This document shows positions 46,337 through 57,201 of a stretch of 64,000 bases of DNA, piece after piece. The notes below the pieces were generated by a model. That model was given only the letters and a program-made list of their open reading frames with translations. It was not told where the DNA came from and ran no database searches. The stretch lies in contig NZ_CP060784.1 in assembly GCF_014489555.1 (NCBI RefSeq), positions 2,170,001-2,234,000 on the forward strand. Reading direction: 5' to 3'. Origin of the DNA: Hymenobacter qilianensis (lineage in GTDB: Bacteria > Bacteroidota > Bacteroidia > Cytophagales > Hymenobacteraceae). The translations under genes and the position numbers were made by a program. Each line of letters begins with the position of its first letter. Positions within the stretch are counted from its first letter, which is position 1.

Positions 46337-46765
46337 ATGCCTACCATCAATCAGTTAGTACGAAAGGGAAGAGAAAAGCTGACGACTAAGTCAAAGTCGC
46401 CGGCACTCGATTCCTGCCCGCAGCGCCGTGGCGTTTGCACCCGTGTATATACCACTACGCCCAAGAAGCCAAACTCGGCGATGCGTAAAGTCGCTCGTGT
46501 GCGTCTCACCAATGGCAAAGAAGTCAACGCCTACATTCCAGGCGAAGGCCACAACCTGCAGGAGCACAGCATCGTGCTGATTCGCGGTGGCCGCGTGAAG
46601 GACCTTCCTGGTGTACGTTACCACATCATCCGCGGTGCTCTTGACACGGCTGGAGTAGGTGGTCGTACCCAGCGTCGTTCGAAGTATGGCGCTAAGCGTC
46701 CGAAGCCAGGGCAGCCCGCTGCAACCGGCAAAGGCGGCAAGCCAGCACCCGGCAAGAAAAAGTAA
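46337..46765 (+). CDS. rpsL: 30S ribosomal protein S12
   Basis: A 142-residue protein of the decoding centre. [52 protein letters not shown] (streptomycin-related loop PKKPNSA) and [15 protein letters not shown] are present. The C-terminus is longer than the ~124-residue form, with a Lys/Gly/Pro-rich tail ([20 protein letters not shown]). This is a common Bacteroidota feature. It starts the str operon. Confidence 0.97.
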   Translation: MPTINQLVRKGREKLTTKSKSPALDSCPQRRGVCTRVYTTTPKKPNSAMRKVARVRLTNGKEVNAYIPGEGHNLQEHSIVLIRGGRVKDLPGVRYHIIRGALDTAGVGGRTQRRSKYGAKRPKPGQPAATGKGGKPAPGKKK

Positions 46766-46786
46766 TTAAATAAGAGATGAGTAGTA

Positions 46787-46831
46787 AGAAGTGAGAGGTG
46801 AGACGAAGTTCTTATCTCACTTCTCACTTCT
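46787..46831 (+). repeat. Inverted repeat between rpsL and rpsG
   Basis: AGAAGTGAGAGGTGAGA (46787-46803) pairs with TCTCACTTCTCACTTCT (46815-46831) with one mismatch. It lies in the rpsL-rpsG spacer. No T run follows. Confidence 0.65.
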
Positions 46832-46851
46832 CGGTACTCACTTCTGATAAA

Positions 46852-47319
46852 ATGAGAAAGTCAAAACCAAAGAAGCGCATTCTCCTACCCGACCCTAAGT
46901 ACAAGGAGACGCTGGTAACCCGTTTCGTCAACTACATGATGTATGACGGAAAGAAAAACCTAGCCTACACCATTTTCTACGATGCCTGCGAACTAGTGGA
47001 GCAGCGCACCAAGGAAAATGGCCTCGAAATGTGGCGCAAGGCTCTGAACAACGTAATGCCGACTGTAGAAGTAAAGAGCCGCCGTGTAGGTGGTGCTACC
47101 TTCCAAGTGCCGATCGAAGTTCGTCCTGATCGTCGTATTTCAGTAGGTGCCAAGTGGATGATTCAGTACGCTCGTCGTCGTGGTGAGAAGACCATGAAAG
47201 ATAAGTTGGCCGGCGAGATTATCGCTGCTGCTAAAGGCGAAGGTGCTTCCGTGAAAAAGAAAGACGATACGCACCGGATGGCGGAAGCCAACAAGGCTTT
47301 CTCGCACTTCCGTTTCTAA
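46852..47319 (+). CDS. rpsG: 30S ribosomal protein S7
   Basis: A 155-residue primary 16S-binding protein. It begins [19 protein letters not shown], then [22 protein letters not shown] and [14 protein letters not shown] features ([15 protein letters not shown]). ATG 46852 is preferred because upstream in-frame codons are spacer repeat. S7 regulates the str operon in E. coli; whether this spacer repeat is its target is unknown. Confidence 0.97.
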   Translation: MRKSKPKKRILLPDPKYKETLVTRFVNYMMYDGKKNLAYTIFYDACELVEQRTKENGLEMWRKALNNVMPTVEVKSRRVGGATFQVPIEVRPDRRISVGAKWMIQYARRRGEKTMKDKLAGEIIAAAKGEGASVKKKDDTHRMAEANKAFSHFRF

Positions 47320-47335
47320 AGGAGAAAATTAGGGA

Positions 47336-47395
47336 CTTGGGGATTAAGGAGCTTCAAGAGATGTTGTATCATTTCTACGCTCTTTGGTCCCCAAG
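47336..47395 (+). repeat. Inverted repeat between rpsG and fusA
   Basis: CTTGGGGA (47336-47343) pairs with TCCCCAAG (47388-47395), with weaker flanking pairing. Together with the rpsL-rpsG repeat, both spacers of this operon carry a hairpin. Confidence 0.55.
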
Positions 47396-47417
47396 CTCTT
47401 AAGACCCTACAAATAAA

Positions 47418-49558
47418 ATGGCTAAACAAGACCTCAAATACCTCCGCAACATTGGGATTATGGCGCACATCGACGCCGGTAAGACCACGACCTCGGAGCG
47501 CATTCTGTATTACACAGGCAAAACCCACAAGATCGGGGAAGTGCACGAAGGTGCCGCCACGATGGACTGGATGGAGCAAGAGCAGGAGCGGGGCATCACG
47601 ATTACGTCGGCTGCTACTACTACCTTCTGGAACTACCCAACGGACGCCAGTGGTGAACCCACTGACGAAACCAAGCAATACAAGATTAACCTGATTGACA
47701 CTCCTGGCCACGTAGACTTTACCGTAGAGGTTGAGCGCTCGTTGCGCGTATTGGATGGCGCTGTAGCGTTGTTCTGTGCGGTATCAGGTGTGGAGCCTCA
47801 ATCTGAGACTGTATGGCGTCAGGCTGATAAGTATAAAGTGCCGCGTATCTGCTTCGTCAATAAGATGGACCGTGCCGGCGCTGACTTTTTCAAAGCTGTA
47901 GCTGAGATCAAAGACAAGCTAGGTGCTAACCCAGTGCCGCTGCAAATCCCAATCGGAGCCGAAGACACCTTCAAAGGTGTTGTCGATCTGCTAACCGGTA
48001 AGGCAATTGTGTGGGATGATGCTACCCAAGGTAAAGCCTATCACGAGATCCCCGTACCCGAGGATTTGGTGGAGACAGTAGCTGAATGGCGTCAGAAACT
48101 GGTAGAAAGCGTTGCTGAGTATGATGACGCTCTGCTAGAGAAGTTTTTCGAAGATCCAGAAAGCATCACTCGTGAGGAAATGATGGTTGTTATCCGCCAG
48201 GCGGTTATCGACATGAAGTTCTCGCCTGTAATGTGCGGTTCAGCCTTCAAAAACAAAGGTGTACAGTCGATGCTAGACGGTGTTATGGCTTACTTGCCTT
48301 CGCCGCTGGATATGCCCCTATCATTGGTACCAACCCAGATACCAACGAAGAAGAGGTTCGCCTGCCTACTACCGAAGCACCTTTTGCTGCTCTGGCGTTT
48401 AAGATTGCTACTGACCCCTTCGTAGGTCGTTTGTGCTTCTTCCGTTGCTATAGCGGTACGCTGGAAGCTGGTTCGTATGTGTTCAACAACCGTACGGAGA
48501 AGAAGGAGCGTATCTCGCGTTTGATGCAGATGCACTCCAACAAGCAGAACCCTATCGACCGTCTGGAGGCTGGTGATATCGGTGCTGGTGTTGGTTTCAA
48601 AGATATTAAAACAGGTGATACCCTTACTGATGAGAAGCACCGCTTGGTGCTCGAGTCAATGAGCTTCCCTGAGCCTGTAATCGGCTACGCCATTGAGCCT
48701 AAAACTCAGGCTGACGTTGATAAAATGGGTATGGCTATTGCCAAACTTGTAGAAGAGGACCCAACCCTGACCGTAAACACTGACCCAGAGACTGGCCAGA
48801 CAGTATTGCGCGGTATGGGTGAACTTCACTTGGAAATCATCATTGACCGTATGCGTCGTGAGTTCAAAGTGGAGATCAACCAGGGTGCTCCTCAGGTTGC
48901 CTACAAAGAGGTTCTGACCAAGAAAGTAGAGCATCGCGAGACTTATAAGAAGCAGACTGGTGGTCGCGGTAAATTCGGCGACATCGTATTCGAACTTGGT
49001 CCGAAAGAGACTGAGCCAGAAAAGGCCGGCTTTGAGTTCGAGAATGCTATCGTAGGAGGTGTAATTCCCCGCGAATTCATTGCTCCGATTCAGAAAGGCT
49101 TCGAAGAGGCTATGAAGAATGGTCCTCTGGCCGGCTTCCCCTTGGACTCAATGAAGGTGCGCCTATTCCACGGTTCCTTCCACGACGTTGACTCGGACGC
49201 TCTGTCGTTCGAACTTGCTGCCCGTGGTGGTTTCCGTGAAGCTGCCCGTCAGGCTGGCCCCAAATTGCTGGAGCCTATCATGGCTGTCGAGGTAGTTTGC
49301 CCAGATGAGTACACCGGTCCCGTAACCGGTGACTTGAACCGTCGTCGTGGCATTATGAAGGGTATGGATACCAAAGCCGGTGCTCAACTCATCAAGGCCG
49401 ATGTTCCGCTGTCGGAGTTGTTTGGTTACGTAACTGACCTACGCACCATTTCTTCGGGTCGCGCTTCTGCTTCGCTAACCTTCTCTCACTACGAGCAGGT
49501 ACCATCGAACTTGGCTGAAGGCATTGTTGCCAAAACCAAAGGTCACGCCGTTCGCTAA
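47418..49558 (+). CDS. fusA: Translation elongation factor G (frame broken at a C run)
   Basis: A 713-residue translocase when repaired. G1 is [28 protein letters not shown]3 is [22 protein letters not shown], and domains II-V follow with ERKEIYKK-like replaced by [17 protein letters not shown]. The frame breaks at four C's at 48315-48318 ([16 protein letters not shown]); adding one C joins both pieces, with 190 bases of out-of-frame overlap. Neither half alone would work, and the gene is essential, so I treat the break as an error. The C-terminal half is complete. Confidence 0.94.
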
Positions 49559-49579
49559 TTCGCTTTCAAGACTTAAGAC

Positions 49580-49885
49580 ATGAACCAGAAAATTCGCATT
49601 AAACTCAAGTCCTACGATCATAACCTCGTAGACAAGTCGTCCGAGAAGATCGTGAAAGCGGTGAAGGCTACGGGCGCTATCGTTAGCGGTCCAATTCCGT
49701 TGCCCACTAAAAAAGAGAAGTTTACGGTTCTTCGCTCGCCCCACGTTAACAAGAAGTCGCGTGAGCAATTTCAGCTTTGCACGTACAAGCGCCTCGTTGA
49801 CATCTATTCAACTTCATCGAAGACAGTAGATGCCCTGATGAAGCTTGAGCTGCCCAGTGGTGTAGACGTAGAAATCAAAGTCTGA
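49580..49885 (+). CDS. rpsJ: 30S ribosomal protein S10
   Basis: A 101-residue protein with [23 protein letters not shown] and [15 protein letters not shown]. It is NusE, shared between ribosome and antitermination complex. In most genomes it begins the S10 operon directly followed by rplC; here a terminator and an unrelated gene come after it, so it is the end of the str operon. Confidence 0.97.
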   Translation: MNQKIRIKLKSYDHNLVDKSSEKIVKAVKATGAIVSGPIPLPTKKEKFTVLRSPHVNKKSREQFQLCTYKRLVDIYSTSSKTVDALMKLELPSGVDVEIKV

Positions 49886-49904
49886 AGACTGGTTTCAACG
49901 ATTA

Positions 49905-49943
49905 GTAAAAAGGCCCCCCAGATTGATTCTGGGGGCTTTTTTG
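49905..49943 (+). terminator. Intrinsic terminator after rpsJ
   Basis: AAAAAGGCCCCCCAGA pairs with TCTGGGGGCTTTTTTG. The arms carry six C and five G, with a T run. It ends the str operon. Confidence 0.88.
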
Positions 49944-49958
49944 TTGCTTAGTTACAGG

Positions 49959-51274
49959 ATGAGCTATAATTGCGCTCGTTTAACATATTTGTCTACAGTG
50001 TCGTTAGCCACCATTCTTACTGCTGATCGGACCGAGCTACTAGCTACAACTAGTGTAGCATTGATACTTATTAGCCTTTTTACAAATGACTTTCTACCCC
50101 AGGTTTCAACTGTAGGCATATCATGCTTACTATTAACGGCATTGTTGCACAGCAGTGCGCATTGGCAAATCATACAAAAGAAGCAATGGCGAGTGTATGC
50201 TTCACTCACCGGCGTGTTCCTTCTACACTTAGTTGCTGGCCTGAATACAAGTGAGGCAAATAGGGCAGCATTCTGGGCTGATGTGCAACATCAGCTTCCT
50301 TTTCTAGTGTTGCCTGTGGCGTTCTGGCTGCTGCCACCGCTATCATCACAGACTTTGCGTAGGTTTTACTTGTTATTCTACTATCTGGTAGTACTATCAG
50401 CACTCGGAAGTACAGGTTATTATCTGCTGCATGCAGCTGAGATAAATCAACTGTATTATCAATCCCAGATTATGCCAACGGTTCCCGATTATATTCGGTT
50501 TAGCCTGATGGTTACTTTAGCTATAACTATTGGGGGCTTTTCTTGATAAATAATGTAGTTAACGGACGCCATCGACTAGCAGTATTATTGGCAACTGCCT
50601 TCTTGATTCTGTACTTGTACTTGCTATCGGTACGAAGCGGATTGGTCGCTTTTAATGTGCTGGGTATTGTAACACTGCTATTGTGTTTGGTGAAACGATA
50701 CTATCACCAAGCACTAAGCATAGGAGTGCTTCTGCTAGTGCTCCCATTTCTGAGCTTTTGGTGCTTTCCTACCTTCCACAACAAATACTACAATACCAAA
50801 GATGATGTTGGAAGGGTAGAGGAGGTAAGTTCAGCAAATAACTTCTCATTAGTAGGGCGAGTGTATTCTTATAAAGTGGGCTTGCAGATCGCGCAAGCCC
50901 ATCCTTTTGTAGGAGTAAGCAAAGCGGATATGCAGGATGAGATAGCAACTTATTATAAAGCCGATTTTCCGGATATAGAACCATCAGCCTATCTGTTACC
51001 GCACAATCAGTTTCTATACTGCTTGGTGGCTTTTGGCGAGTTCGGTTTACTAATTTTCATCGGGTGCTTTTACTACCCATTATTTTGGTCGCGGACCAAA
51101 ACGGCACCTTTACTAATCGCTCAATACATAATTATCTCCTTATCCTTTTTAGTAGAATATACCCTTGATCAAAAAAATCAAACAGGCTTATTATTCACTT
51201 TGCTATTCCTGTTATTACCACTAAATGGCCTGATGTCTCCGGCCCGTTCAGAAGTAGGCTGGAGACCTAGCTAG
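49959..51274 (+). CDS. O-antigen ligase/polymerase family protein between rpsJ and rplC (frame broken at a G run)
   Basis: A multi-pass membrane protein of about 438 residues when repaired, with ~10 helices. The frame from ATG 49959 breaks at five G's at 50532-50536 (ITIGG|LFLINNVVNGRHRL); one added G restores it. The Wzy/WaaL-type loop is HPFVGVSKADMQDEIATYY followed by HNQFLYCLVAFGEFGLL, like RPWVGVGLADV and HNQYLHYLV of the paralogue at 23448-24754. It lies between the terminator after rpsJ and the rplC promoter, so it is a separate transcription unit. It is visibly richer in A+T than the ribosomal genes on both sides, which suggests later insertion. Confidence 0.82.
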
Positions 51275-51364
51275 CCTAGGAACCATCATACGGAAATGAT
51301 TGATAAAGAGCCCCTAGCTAATGGCTCCGAAACAGGACGGCTCTAAAATTATTTTAAACCGTAG

Positions 51365-51396
51365 TTTGAATAAAGCATTAAAATTGTCTAGCTTTG
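51365..51396 (+). promoter_or_regulatory. Promoter of the S10-spc operon at rplC
   Basis: TTTG at 51365-51368 and TAGCTTTG at 51389-51396, spaced by 20 bases, match the Bacteroidota promoter fully. The rplC start lies 66 bases downstream. Confidence 0.75.
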
Positions 51397-51461
51397 CACT
51401 CCCATTACGAAAACGTCATAAGGGCGTTTTCTCTGTGTATTCTTAATTAAATCAAAAACGA

Positions 51462-52082
51462 ATGCCTGGCATCATCGGTAAAAAAATCGGTATGACAAGC
51501 CTCTTCACTCCGGACGGGAAAAACATTCCCTGCACGCTCATCGAAGCGGGTCCGTGCGTAGTGACGCAGGTTAAGACTATCGAAAAGGACGGCTACACAG
51601 CCGTTCAACTCGGTTACGGCGAGAAAAAAGCCAAGAACACCACCAAAGCATTGGCTGGTCACTTTGCCAAAGCTGGTACTACTCCTAAGAAAAAACTTGT
51701 TGAGTTCCGCCTCGACGCAGAGTCTACGTACGCTGCTGGAGCTGAAATCAAAGCTGACCTTTTTGAGGAAGGCGAGTTTGTCGACGTAGTAGGAACCTCA
51801 AAAGGTAAGGGCTTCCAAGGTGTTGTGAAGCGTTACAACTTTGCCGGTGTGGGTGGTCAAACCCACGGTCAGCATAACCGTCTTCGTCACCCTGGTTCTA
51901 TCGGTGCCTGCTCGTGGCCTTCACGTGTATTCAAAGGAATGCGCATGGGTGGTCGTATGGGTGGTGACCGTGTGAAGATCCAGAACTTGAAGGTAATGCG
52001 CATCGTAGCCGACAAAAACCTGATTCTGGTTAGCGGCTCGGTTCCCGGCGCCAAGAATTCTTACGTGGTCCTGGAAAAATAA
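51462..52082 (+). CDS. rplC: 50S ribosomal protein L3
   Basis: A 206-residue protein near the peptidyl-transferase centre. [30 protein letters not shown] and [35 protein letters not shown] (core [19 protein letters not shown]) are present. It is the first gene of the large ribosomal operon here, since S10 is upstream of the inserted ligase gene. Confidence 0.97.
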   Translation: MPGIIGKKIGMTSLFTPDGKNIPCTLIEAGPCVVTQVKTIEKDGYTAVQLGYGEKKAKNTTKALAGHFAKAGTTPKKKLVEFRLDAESTYAAGAEIKADLFEEGEFVDVVGTSKGKGFQGVVKRYNFAGVGGQTHGQHNRLRHPGSIGACSWPSRVFKGMRMGGRMGGDRVKIQNLKVMRIVADKNLILVSGSVPGAKNSYVVLEK

Positions 52083-52088
52083 CGCGAG

Positions 52089-52726
52089 ATGGAACTGTCA
52101 GTATATAACATCAAAGGCGAAGACACAGGCCGCAAGGTTACGTTGTCTGACGCTATCTTCGGTTTAGAGCCGAATGAGCACGTGATGTACCTCGACGTGA
52201 AGCAGTACTTGGCTAATCAGCGCCAGGGAACGCACAAGTCGAAGCAGCGTCACGAAGTGCAGGGCACAACCAAGAAGCTCAAGAAGCAAAAAGGTACGGG
52301 CGGTGCTCGTGCTGGTAGCATGAAGTCACCTGTATTCATTGGTGGTGGTCGCGTATTTGGCCCCCAGCCCCGTGACTACGGCTTCAAGCTGAACAAAAAG
52401 ACGAAGCGTGTTGCTCGTTTGTCGGCTCTGAGCACGTTGGCTCAGGAAGGCAAAGTAGCTTTGGTAGAAACTATCACGTTAGATGCCCCCGTACGAAAGA
52501 TTTTCTTTCGATTCTGACTGGTCTGAAGCTGAACAACGGCAAGAAAACCTTGCTCGTAACCGGTGAAGCCAACAAGAATGTGTTGCTGTCGGCGCGCAAC
52601 ATTCAGAAAGTGACCGTGGCTACTCCAGTCGCTCTGAACACGCACGACCTGCTTAACACGGACACCTTGTTGCTGTCTGAGGACGGGCTGAAGTCGTTGG
52701 AACAACTTTATACCCCTGCTGAGTAA
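52089..52726 (+). CDS. rplD: 50S ribosomal protein L4 (frame broken at a C run)
   Basis: A 212-residue protein when repaired. The frame breaks at five C's at 52486-52490 after ITLDAP; one added C reads [20 protein letters not shown], then [18 protein letters not shown], ending QLYTPAE at 52726. Key segments [24 protein letters not shown] and [12 protein letters not shown] are in place. L4 lines the exit tunnel and is essential. Its stop overlaps the rplW start (TAATG). Confidence 0.93.
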
Positions 52727-53013
52727 TGAGCACGTTGAAGAAACCTATCGTGACCGAAAAGGCCACGGCTCTGAACGAAAAAGGTCAGTACGCTTTCGAA
52801 GTAGAGCGCACAGCTAATAAGGTTCAGATCAAAAAAGAAATCGAACAGCTGTATGGTGTAACGGTAACGGGCATTAGCACGATCCGCACCAATGGCAAAA
52901 TGAAGTCTAAATTCCAGAAAGGTGGTGCCGTATCAGGCCGCCGTCCCCACGGAAAGAAGGCTATCGTGACTGTGAAAGAAGGCGATATCATCGACTTCTA
53001 TAGCGGCATATAA
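52726..53013 (+). CDS. rplW: 50S ribosomal protein L23
   Basis: A 95-residue protein at the tunnel exit, where signal recognition particle and trigger factor dock. It has KKPIVTEKATALNEKGQYAFEV and RPHGKKAIVTVKEGD. Start overlaps the repaired L4 stop, which supports that repair. Confidence 0.96.
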   Translation: MSTLKKPIVTEKATALNEKGQYAFEVERTANKVQIKKEIEQLYGVTVTGISTIRTNGKMKSKFQKGGAVSGRRPHGKKAIVTVKEGDIIDFYSGI

Positions 53014-53047
53014 GCAGAGCTTACTCGCAAGCGCATTTTAAGATAAA

Positions 53048-53875
53048 ATGGCACTCAAAAAACTAAGACCAACATCACCGGGTCAACGATTTCGCATCGC
53101 CCCGGCCTTCGACGAGATAACCACGTCGACGCCGGAGAAATCGTTGTTGGCACCCATGGAAAAATCCGGTGGCCGAAACAATTCGGGTAAAATGTCTAAC
53201 CGCTATATCGGTGGTGGACACAAGCAGAAGTATCGTATAATCGATTTCAAGCGTGATAAAGCTGGTGTTCCAGCAACGGTGAAGACGATTGAGTACGATC
53301 CGAACCGCACGGCGCGTATTGCTCTGCTCAACTACGCCGATGGCGAGAAGCGTTATATCATCGCTCCTGCTGGCTTAGAGGTAGGAACCACTGTGGTTGC
53401 CGGCCCTGGAGTCGCGCCTGAAGTGGGTAATGCTTTAACCTTGCGTGAAATGCCCCTCGGTACTATAGTTCACAACATTGAACTTATGCCTGGTGGTGGC
53501 GCTGCTATAGCTCGTTCAGCTGGAACTTATGCTCAGCTAGTCGCCCGTGAAGATAAGTACGCTACTTTGAAATTGCCCTCCGGTGAGATGCGCATGGTAC
53601 TCGTTACCTGCATGGCTACGGTTGGTACTGTTTCGAATGGCGACCATATGAATGTGCGTCTCGGCAAAGCCGGTCGCAATCGTTGGATGGGCCGTCGTCC
53701 ACGTGTTCGTGGTGTTGCAATGAACCCAGTCGATCACCCAATGGGTGGTGGCGAAGGTAAATCGTCGGGTGGACACCCACGTAGCCGTAATGGTATTATT
53801 GCTAAGGGTCAAAAGACTCGCAACAAGAATAAGTACTCCGAGCAACTCATCGTAAACCGTAAAGGCAAAAAGTAA
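53048..53875 (+). CDS. rplB: 50S ribosomal protein L2
   Basis: A 275-residue protein required for subunit joining. [31 protein letters not shown] (core [19 protein letters not shown]), [12 protein letters not shown], and [21 protein letters not shown] are present. 34 bases after rplW. Confidence 0.97.
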   Translation: MALKKLRPTSPGQRFRIAPAFDEITTSTPEKSLLAPMEKSGGRNNSGKMSNRYIGGGHKQKYRIIDFKRDKAGVPATVKTIEYDPNRTARIALLNYADGEKRYIIAPAGLEVGTTVVAGPGVAPEVGNALTLREMPLGTIVHNIELMPGGGAAIARSAGTYAQLVAREDKYATLKLPSGEMRMVLVTCMATVGTVSNGDHMNVRLGKAGRNRWMGRRPRVRGVAMNPVDHPMGGGEGKSSGGHPRSRNGIIAKGQKTRNKNKYSEQLIVNRKGKK

Positions 53876-53878
53876 GCA

Positions 53879-54157
53879 ATGGCACGTTCGCTAAAAAAAG
53901 GGCCGTACATTGACTTCCGGCTCGAGAAGAAAGTAACGGCAATGGAAGATTCTGGTAAAAAATCAGTGGTGAAGACCTGGTCGCGCCGCTCGATGATTTC
54001 TCCAGACTTCGTAGGCCACACCTTCGCTGTACATAATGGGAACAAGTTTATTCCAGTGTACGTGACTGAAAACATGGTTGGTCACAAGCTCGGTGAGTTC
54101 GCACCCACGCGCAACTTCCGCGGCCACGTAGCCAAAAAAGATAAAGGCAAGCGCTAA
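53879..54157 (+). CDS. rpsS: 30S ribosomal protein S19
   Basis: A 92-residue protein of the 30S head. [39 protein letters not shown] and [18 protein letters not shown] are present. It begins three bases after the rplB stop. Confidence 0.97.
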   Translation: MARSLKKGPYIDFRLEKKVTAMEDSGKKSVVKTWSRRSMISPDFVGHTFAVHNGNKFIPVYVTENMVGHKLGEFAPTRNFRGHVAKKDKGKR

Positions 54158-54158
54158 G

Positions 54159-54638
54159 ATGGAAGCAACAGCTAAACTCCGCAATGTGCCTACCTCGCCT
54201 CGCAAGATGCGTTTGGTAGCCGATATGGTCCGCGGTCAGAAAGTGACCCGTGCCTTGGGCTTGCTAAAGTTTGAAGCCAATTCAGGGGCTGAGCGTATAG
54301 AGAAGTTGCTTCTCTCCGCTTTGTCGAATTGGCAGCAAAAGAATGAAGACGAGCGCATCGAAGACGCTAATCTATATATCAAAGAGATATTTGTTGATGA
54401 AGGTCGCCAGTTGAAGCGTCTACGTCCTGCTCCTCAAGGTCGCGGTCATCGCATCCGCAAGCGCAGCAATCACGTGACGTTGGTCATTGATTCTAAGGTT
54501 GAGCCGTTAGGCAGCAAAGCTGCTGTTAAGCAAGCCTCCGAACAAAAGCCGGCTGAAGCGAAAGCTGGTGCTAACCGCACCCGTCGTAGCTCGACTAAGA
54601 AAACCACTACTGAAAACACGGCAGAAGCCACTGCATAA
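54159..54638 (+). CDS. rplV: 50S ribosomal protein L22
   Basis: A 159-residue protein. The normal ~110-residue core ([42 protein letters not shown]) lines the exit tunnel. It is followed by an unusual ~45-residue Ala/Lys/Thr-rich tail ([20 protein letters not shown] and more), probably disordered. It begins one base after the rpsS stop. Confidence 0.95.
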   Translation: MEATAKLRNVPTSPRKMRLVADMVRGQKVTRALGLLKFEANSGAERIEKLLLSALSNWQQKNEDERIEDANLYIKEIFVDEGRQLKRLRPAPQGRGHRIRKRSNHVTLVIDSKVEPLGSKAAVKQASEQKPAEAKAGANRTRRSSTKKTTTENTAEATA

Positions 54639-54643
54639 GCACT

Positions 54644-55531
54644 ATGGGACAGAAAGTAAATCCGGTTGGCTTCCGCTTAGGTGTCATTAAAGGATGGGAC
54701 TCGAACTGGTACGGCGGTAAAGACTTCGCCGACAAGCTGGTAGAGGACGAGAAAATCCGCAAATATATCCTCGCTCGTATTCCGAAAGGCGGTATTTCCC
54801 GCATCGTGATTGAGCGTACCCTGAAGCGTATCACTATTACGATTAACACGGCTCGTCCAGGTGTGGTAATCGGTAAGGGCGGTCAGGAAGTTGATAAGAT
54901 CAAAGACGAGCTAAAGCAGATCACCAGCAAAGACGTTCAGATCAACATCTTCGAAATTAAGCGCCCGGAACTTGATGCTAAGCTGGTAGGAGAGAGCATT
55001 GCTCAGCAGCTACAGGCTCGTATCTCTTTCCGCCGTGCAATGAAGCAGGCTATTCAGGCTGCAATGCGTGTTGGTGCTGAAGGCATCAAAGTGCAGTGCG
55101 GTGGTCGTCTTGGCGGCGCTGAAATTGCTCGCTCGGAGCAGTACAAAGAAGGTCGCACTCCACTGCACACCCTACGCGCTGACATTGACTATGCTTTGTC
55201 AGAAGCTCAGACTGTGTATGGTAAGATCGGTATCAAAGTATGGATCATGCGTGGTGAGGTATTTGGCAAGCCCGACTTGTCGCCTAACCAGCAACCTGCT
55301 AACCAAGGTACTGATAGCCGTGGCGGTAACGACCGCGGCCCACGTGGTGAGCGTGGTGACCGTGGTGGTGATCGTGGCCCACGACGCGACCGCAACGATC
55401 GTGGCGGTGAAGGCCGTGGCGACCGTGGCGGCGACAACCGTGGTGGTCAAAGTGGTGGCCCACGTCGCAACAGCGGTGCTGGTGGGGCTGGGGGGCAAAA
55501 CCGCGGTGGCGGTGGCGCTCCTCGTCGCTAA
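54644..55531 (+). CDS. rpsC: 30S ribosomal protein S3 with RGG-rich C-terminal tail
   Basis: A 295-residue protein. The core ([47 protein letters not shown] with the KH signature, [31 protein letters not shown] cores) is standard and forms the mRNA entry site. About 75 additional residues after residue ~220 consist of Arg/Gly/Asp/Asn repeats such as [18 protein letters not shown], ending [18 protein letters not shown] word (55488) is in this tail. S5 carries a similar extension at its N-terminus. Confidence 0.95.
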   Translation: MGQKVNPVGFRLGVIKGWDSNWYGGKDFADKLVEDEKIRKYILARIPKGGISRIVIERTLKRITITINTARPGVVIGKGGQEVDKIKDELKQITSKDVQINIFEIKRPELDAKLVGESIAQQLQARISFRRAMKQAIQAAMRVGAEGIKVQCGGRLGGAEIARSEQYKEGRTPLHTLRADIDYALSEAQTVYGKIGIKVWIMRGEVFGKPDLSPNQQPANQGTDSRGGNDRGPRGERGDRGGDRGPRRDRNDRGGEGRGDRGGDNRGGQSGGPRRNSGAGGAGGQNRGGGGAPRR

Positions 55532-55569
55532 CCCTTTCTCATTTTTCGAATTTATAATTTTCGATAATC

Positions 55570-55992
55570 ATGTTACAACCGAAAAGGACCAAGTATCGCA
55601 AGATGCAAAAGGGTCGCGTGACAGGCTTAGCCTACCGCGGCAGCTCCATTGACTTCGGTTCATTTGCTATCAAGTCGCTGGAAACTGCGTGGATAACGGC
55701 TCGCCAAATCGAGGCTGCTCGTATCGCTATGACCCGTGCCATGAAGCGTGAAGGTCAAGTTTGGATCCGCATTTTCCCTGACAAGCCTATTACCAAGAAG
55801 CCTGCTGAAGTACGGATGGGTAAAGGTAAAGGCTCACCTGAGTATTGGGTGGCCATTGTACACCCCGGCACTATCATGTTCGAATCGGATGGTGTTCCGC
55901 TCGAAGTAGCCCAGGAGTCACTGCGTCTAGCGGCGCAAAAGTTGCCCGTGAAGACCAAGTTTGTTGTTCGTCGCGACTACGTAGAAAACTAG
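55570..55992 (+). CDS. rplP: 50S ribosomal protein L16
   Basis: A 140-residue protein near the A site. [36 protein letters not shown] and [19 protein letters not shown] are present. Normal length; 38 bases after rpsC. Confidence 0.97.
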   Translation: MLQPKRTKYRKMQKGRVTGLAYRGSSIDFGSFAIKSLETAWITARQIEAARIAMTRAMKREGQVWIRIFPDKPITKKPAEVRMGKGKGSPEYWVAIVHPGTIMFESDGVPLEVAQESLRLAAQKLPVKTKFVVRRDYVEN

Positions 55993-55996
55993 TAAG

Positions 55997-56209
55997 ATGA
56001 AAAACGCTGATATCCGTGCTCTCTCAGTAGAAGAGCTGAAGAACCAGATCAAAACCGAACAGACTAGTGGTCAGTCGCTGCGTTTCGCGCACGCTATCTC
56101 TCCCCTAGAGAACCCGATTCGCCTGAAGCATAGCCGCAAGAACGTAGCTCGTCTGAAGACTGAGTTGACCCGTCGCGAGAACGAGCAGGCAAACCAAACT
56201 GCTAACTAA
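55997..56209 (+). CDS. rpmC: 50S ribosomal protein L29
   Basis: A 70-residue protein at the tunnel exit. [39 protein letters not shown] are present. It begins four bases after rplP. Confidence 0.94.
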   Translation: MKNADIRALSVEELKNQIKTEQTSGQSLRFAHAISPLENPIRLKHSRKNVARLKTELTRRENEQANQTAN

Positions 56210-56211
56210 CG

Positions 56212-56502
56212 ATGGCAAGCAACACAGATCAGCAGACTCCCGCTACCCTTGAGCGGAACCTGCGCAAAGAAATCATTGGGCGTGTCTCTAGCTCCAAGAT
56301 GGATAAGTCCATCACGGTAGTAGTGGAGGAAAAGCAAAAGCACCCCATCTATGGCAAATTTGTGAGCAAGACTACCAAGTTCATGGCTCATGATGAAAAC
56401 AACGAATGTGGCGAAGGCGATACCGTGCGGATTATGTCCACTCGGCCGCTGAGCAAGAACAAGCGTTGGAGATTAGTAGAAATCGTAGAGCGCGCCAAGT
56501 AA
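56212..56502 (+). CDS. rpsQ: 30S ribosomal protein S17
   Basis: A 96-residue OB-fold protein. [41 protein letters not shown] and [23 protein letters not shown] (cores) are present. Two bases separate it from rpmC. Confidence 0.96.
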   Translation: MASNTDQQTPATLERNLRKEIIGRVSSSKMDKSITVVVEEKQKHPIYGKFVSKTTKFMAHDENNECGEGDTVRIMSTRPLSKNKRWRLVEIVERAK

Positions 56503-56503
56503 G

Positions 56504-56872
56504 ATGATACAACAAGAATCCCGTCTGACCGTCGCTGATAATAGCGGCGCAAAAGAAGTGCTCTGCATCCGTGTCCTCGGCGGCACGGGTAAGAAATATG
56601 CTAGCGTAGGCGATAAGATCGTTGTTTCGATCAAGTCGGCTATTCCTTCTGGTAACGCTAAGAAAGGCACTGTATCAAAGGCAGTAGTTGTTCGCACGAA
56701 GAAAGAAGTACGTCGCAAAGACGGTTCTTACATTCGTTTCGACGACAACGCTGCAGTACTACTCAACAACAACGATGAGCCCCGCGGTACCCGTATCTTC
56801 GGACCTGTAGCTCGCGAGTTGCGTGAGCGCCAGTTTATGAAGATTGTATCACTGGCCCCTGAGGTTCTATAA
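56504..56872 (+). CDS. rplN: 50S ribosomal protein L14
   Basis: A 122-residue protein at the subunit interface. [54 protein letters not shown] (cores) are present. It starts one base after rpsQ. Confidence 0.97.
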   Translation: MIQQESRLTVADNSGAKEVLCIRVLGGTGKKYASVGDKIVVSIKSAIPSGNAKKGTVSKAVVVRTKKEVRRKDGSYIRFDDNAAVLLNNNDEPRGTRIFGPVARELRERQFMKIVSLAPEVL

Positions 56873-56884
56873 GCATAGTAGCAA

Positions 56885-57186
56885 ATGGCAACGAAAGCAA
56901 AAGACCAAAAGCCCGTGAAATTGCACGTAAAAACTGGCGATACCGTTAAGGTGATTGCTGGTGATGAGCGTGGCAAGACTGGTACTATCAAATCGGTGAA
57001 CCGCACTTCACAGCGCGTTATCATTGAGGGTTTGAATCTAGTGACGAAGCACAACAAGCCGAGCGCAAAAAACCCCCAGGGTGGTATCACCAAGATCGAA
57101 GCTCCCATTCATGTGAGCAACGTGCAGCCCATTGACCCCAAGACGGGTGAGCGGGTACGCAAAAATGCCCCCAGCAAAACGCCTAA
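56885..57186 (+). CDS. rplX: 50S ribosomal protein L24 (frame broken at a C run)
   Basis: A 100-residue KOW protein when repaired. [21 protein letters not shown] and [18 protein letters not shown] are standard. Near the end the frame reaches five C's at 57168-57172; adding one C gives KNAPQQNA and a TAA at 57184-57186, 15 bases before the rplE start. Uncorrected, the frame would run on past the rplE start to 57277 with a non-conserved tail. I therefore end it at 57186. Confidence 0.88.
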
Positions 57187-57201
57187 CCCGGCTTTACGAC
57201 A

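Noticed and set aside
48233..48425. Two overlapping fusA genes
   Set aside because: The overlap is an out-of-frame artefact of one missing C at 48315-48318; the repaired frame gives a normal EF-G.
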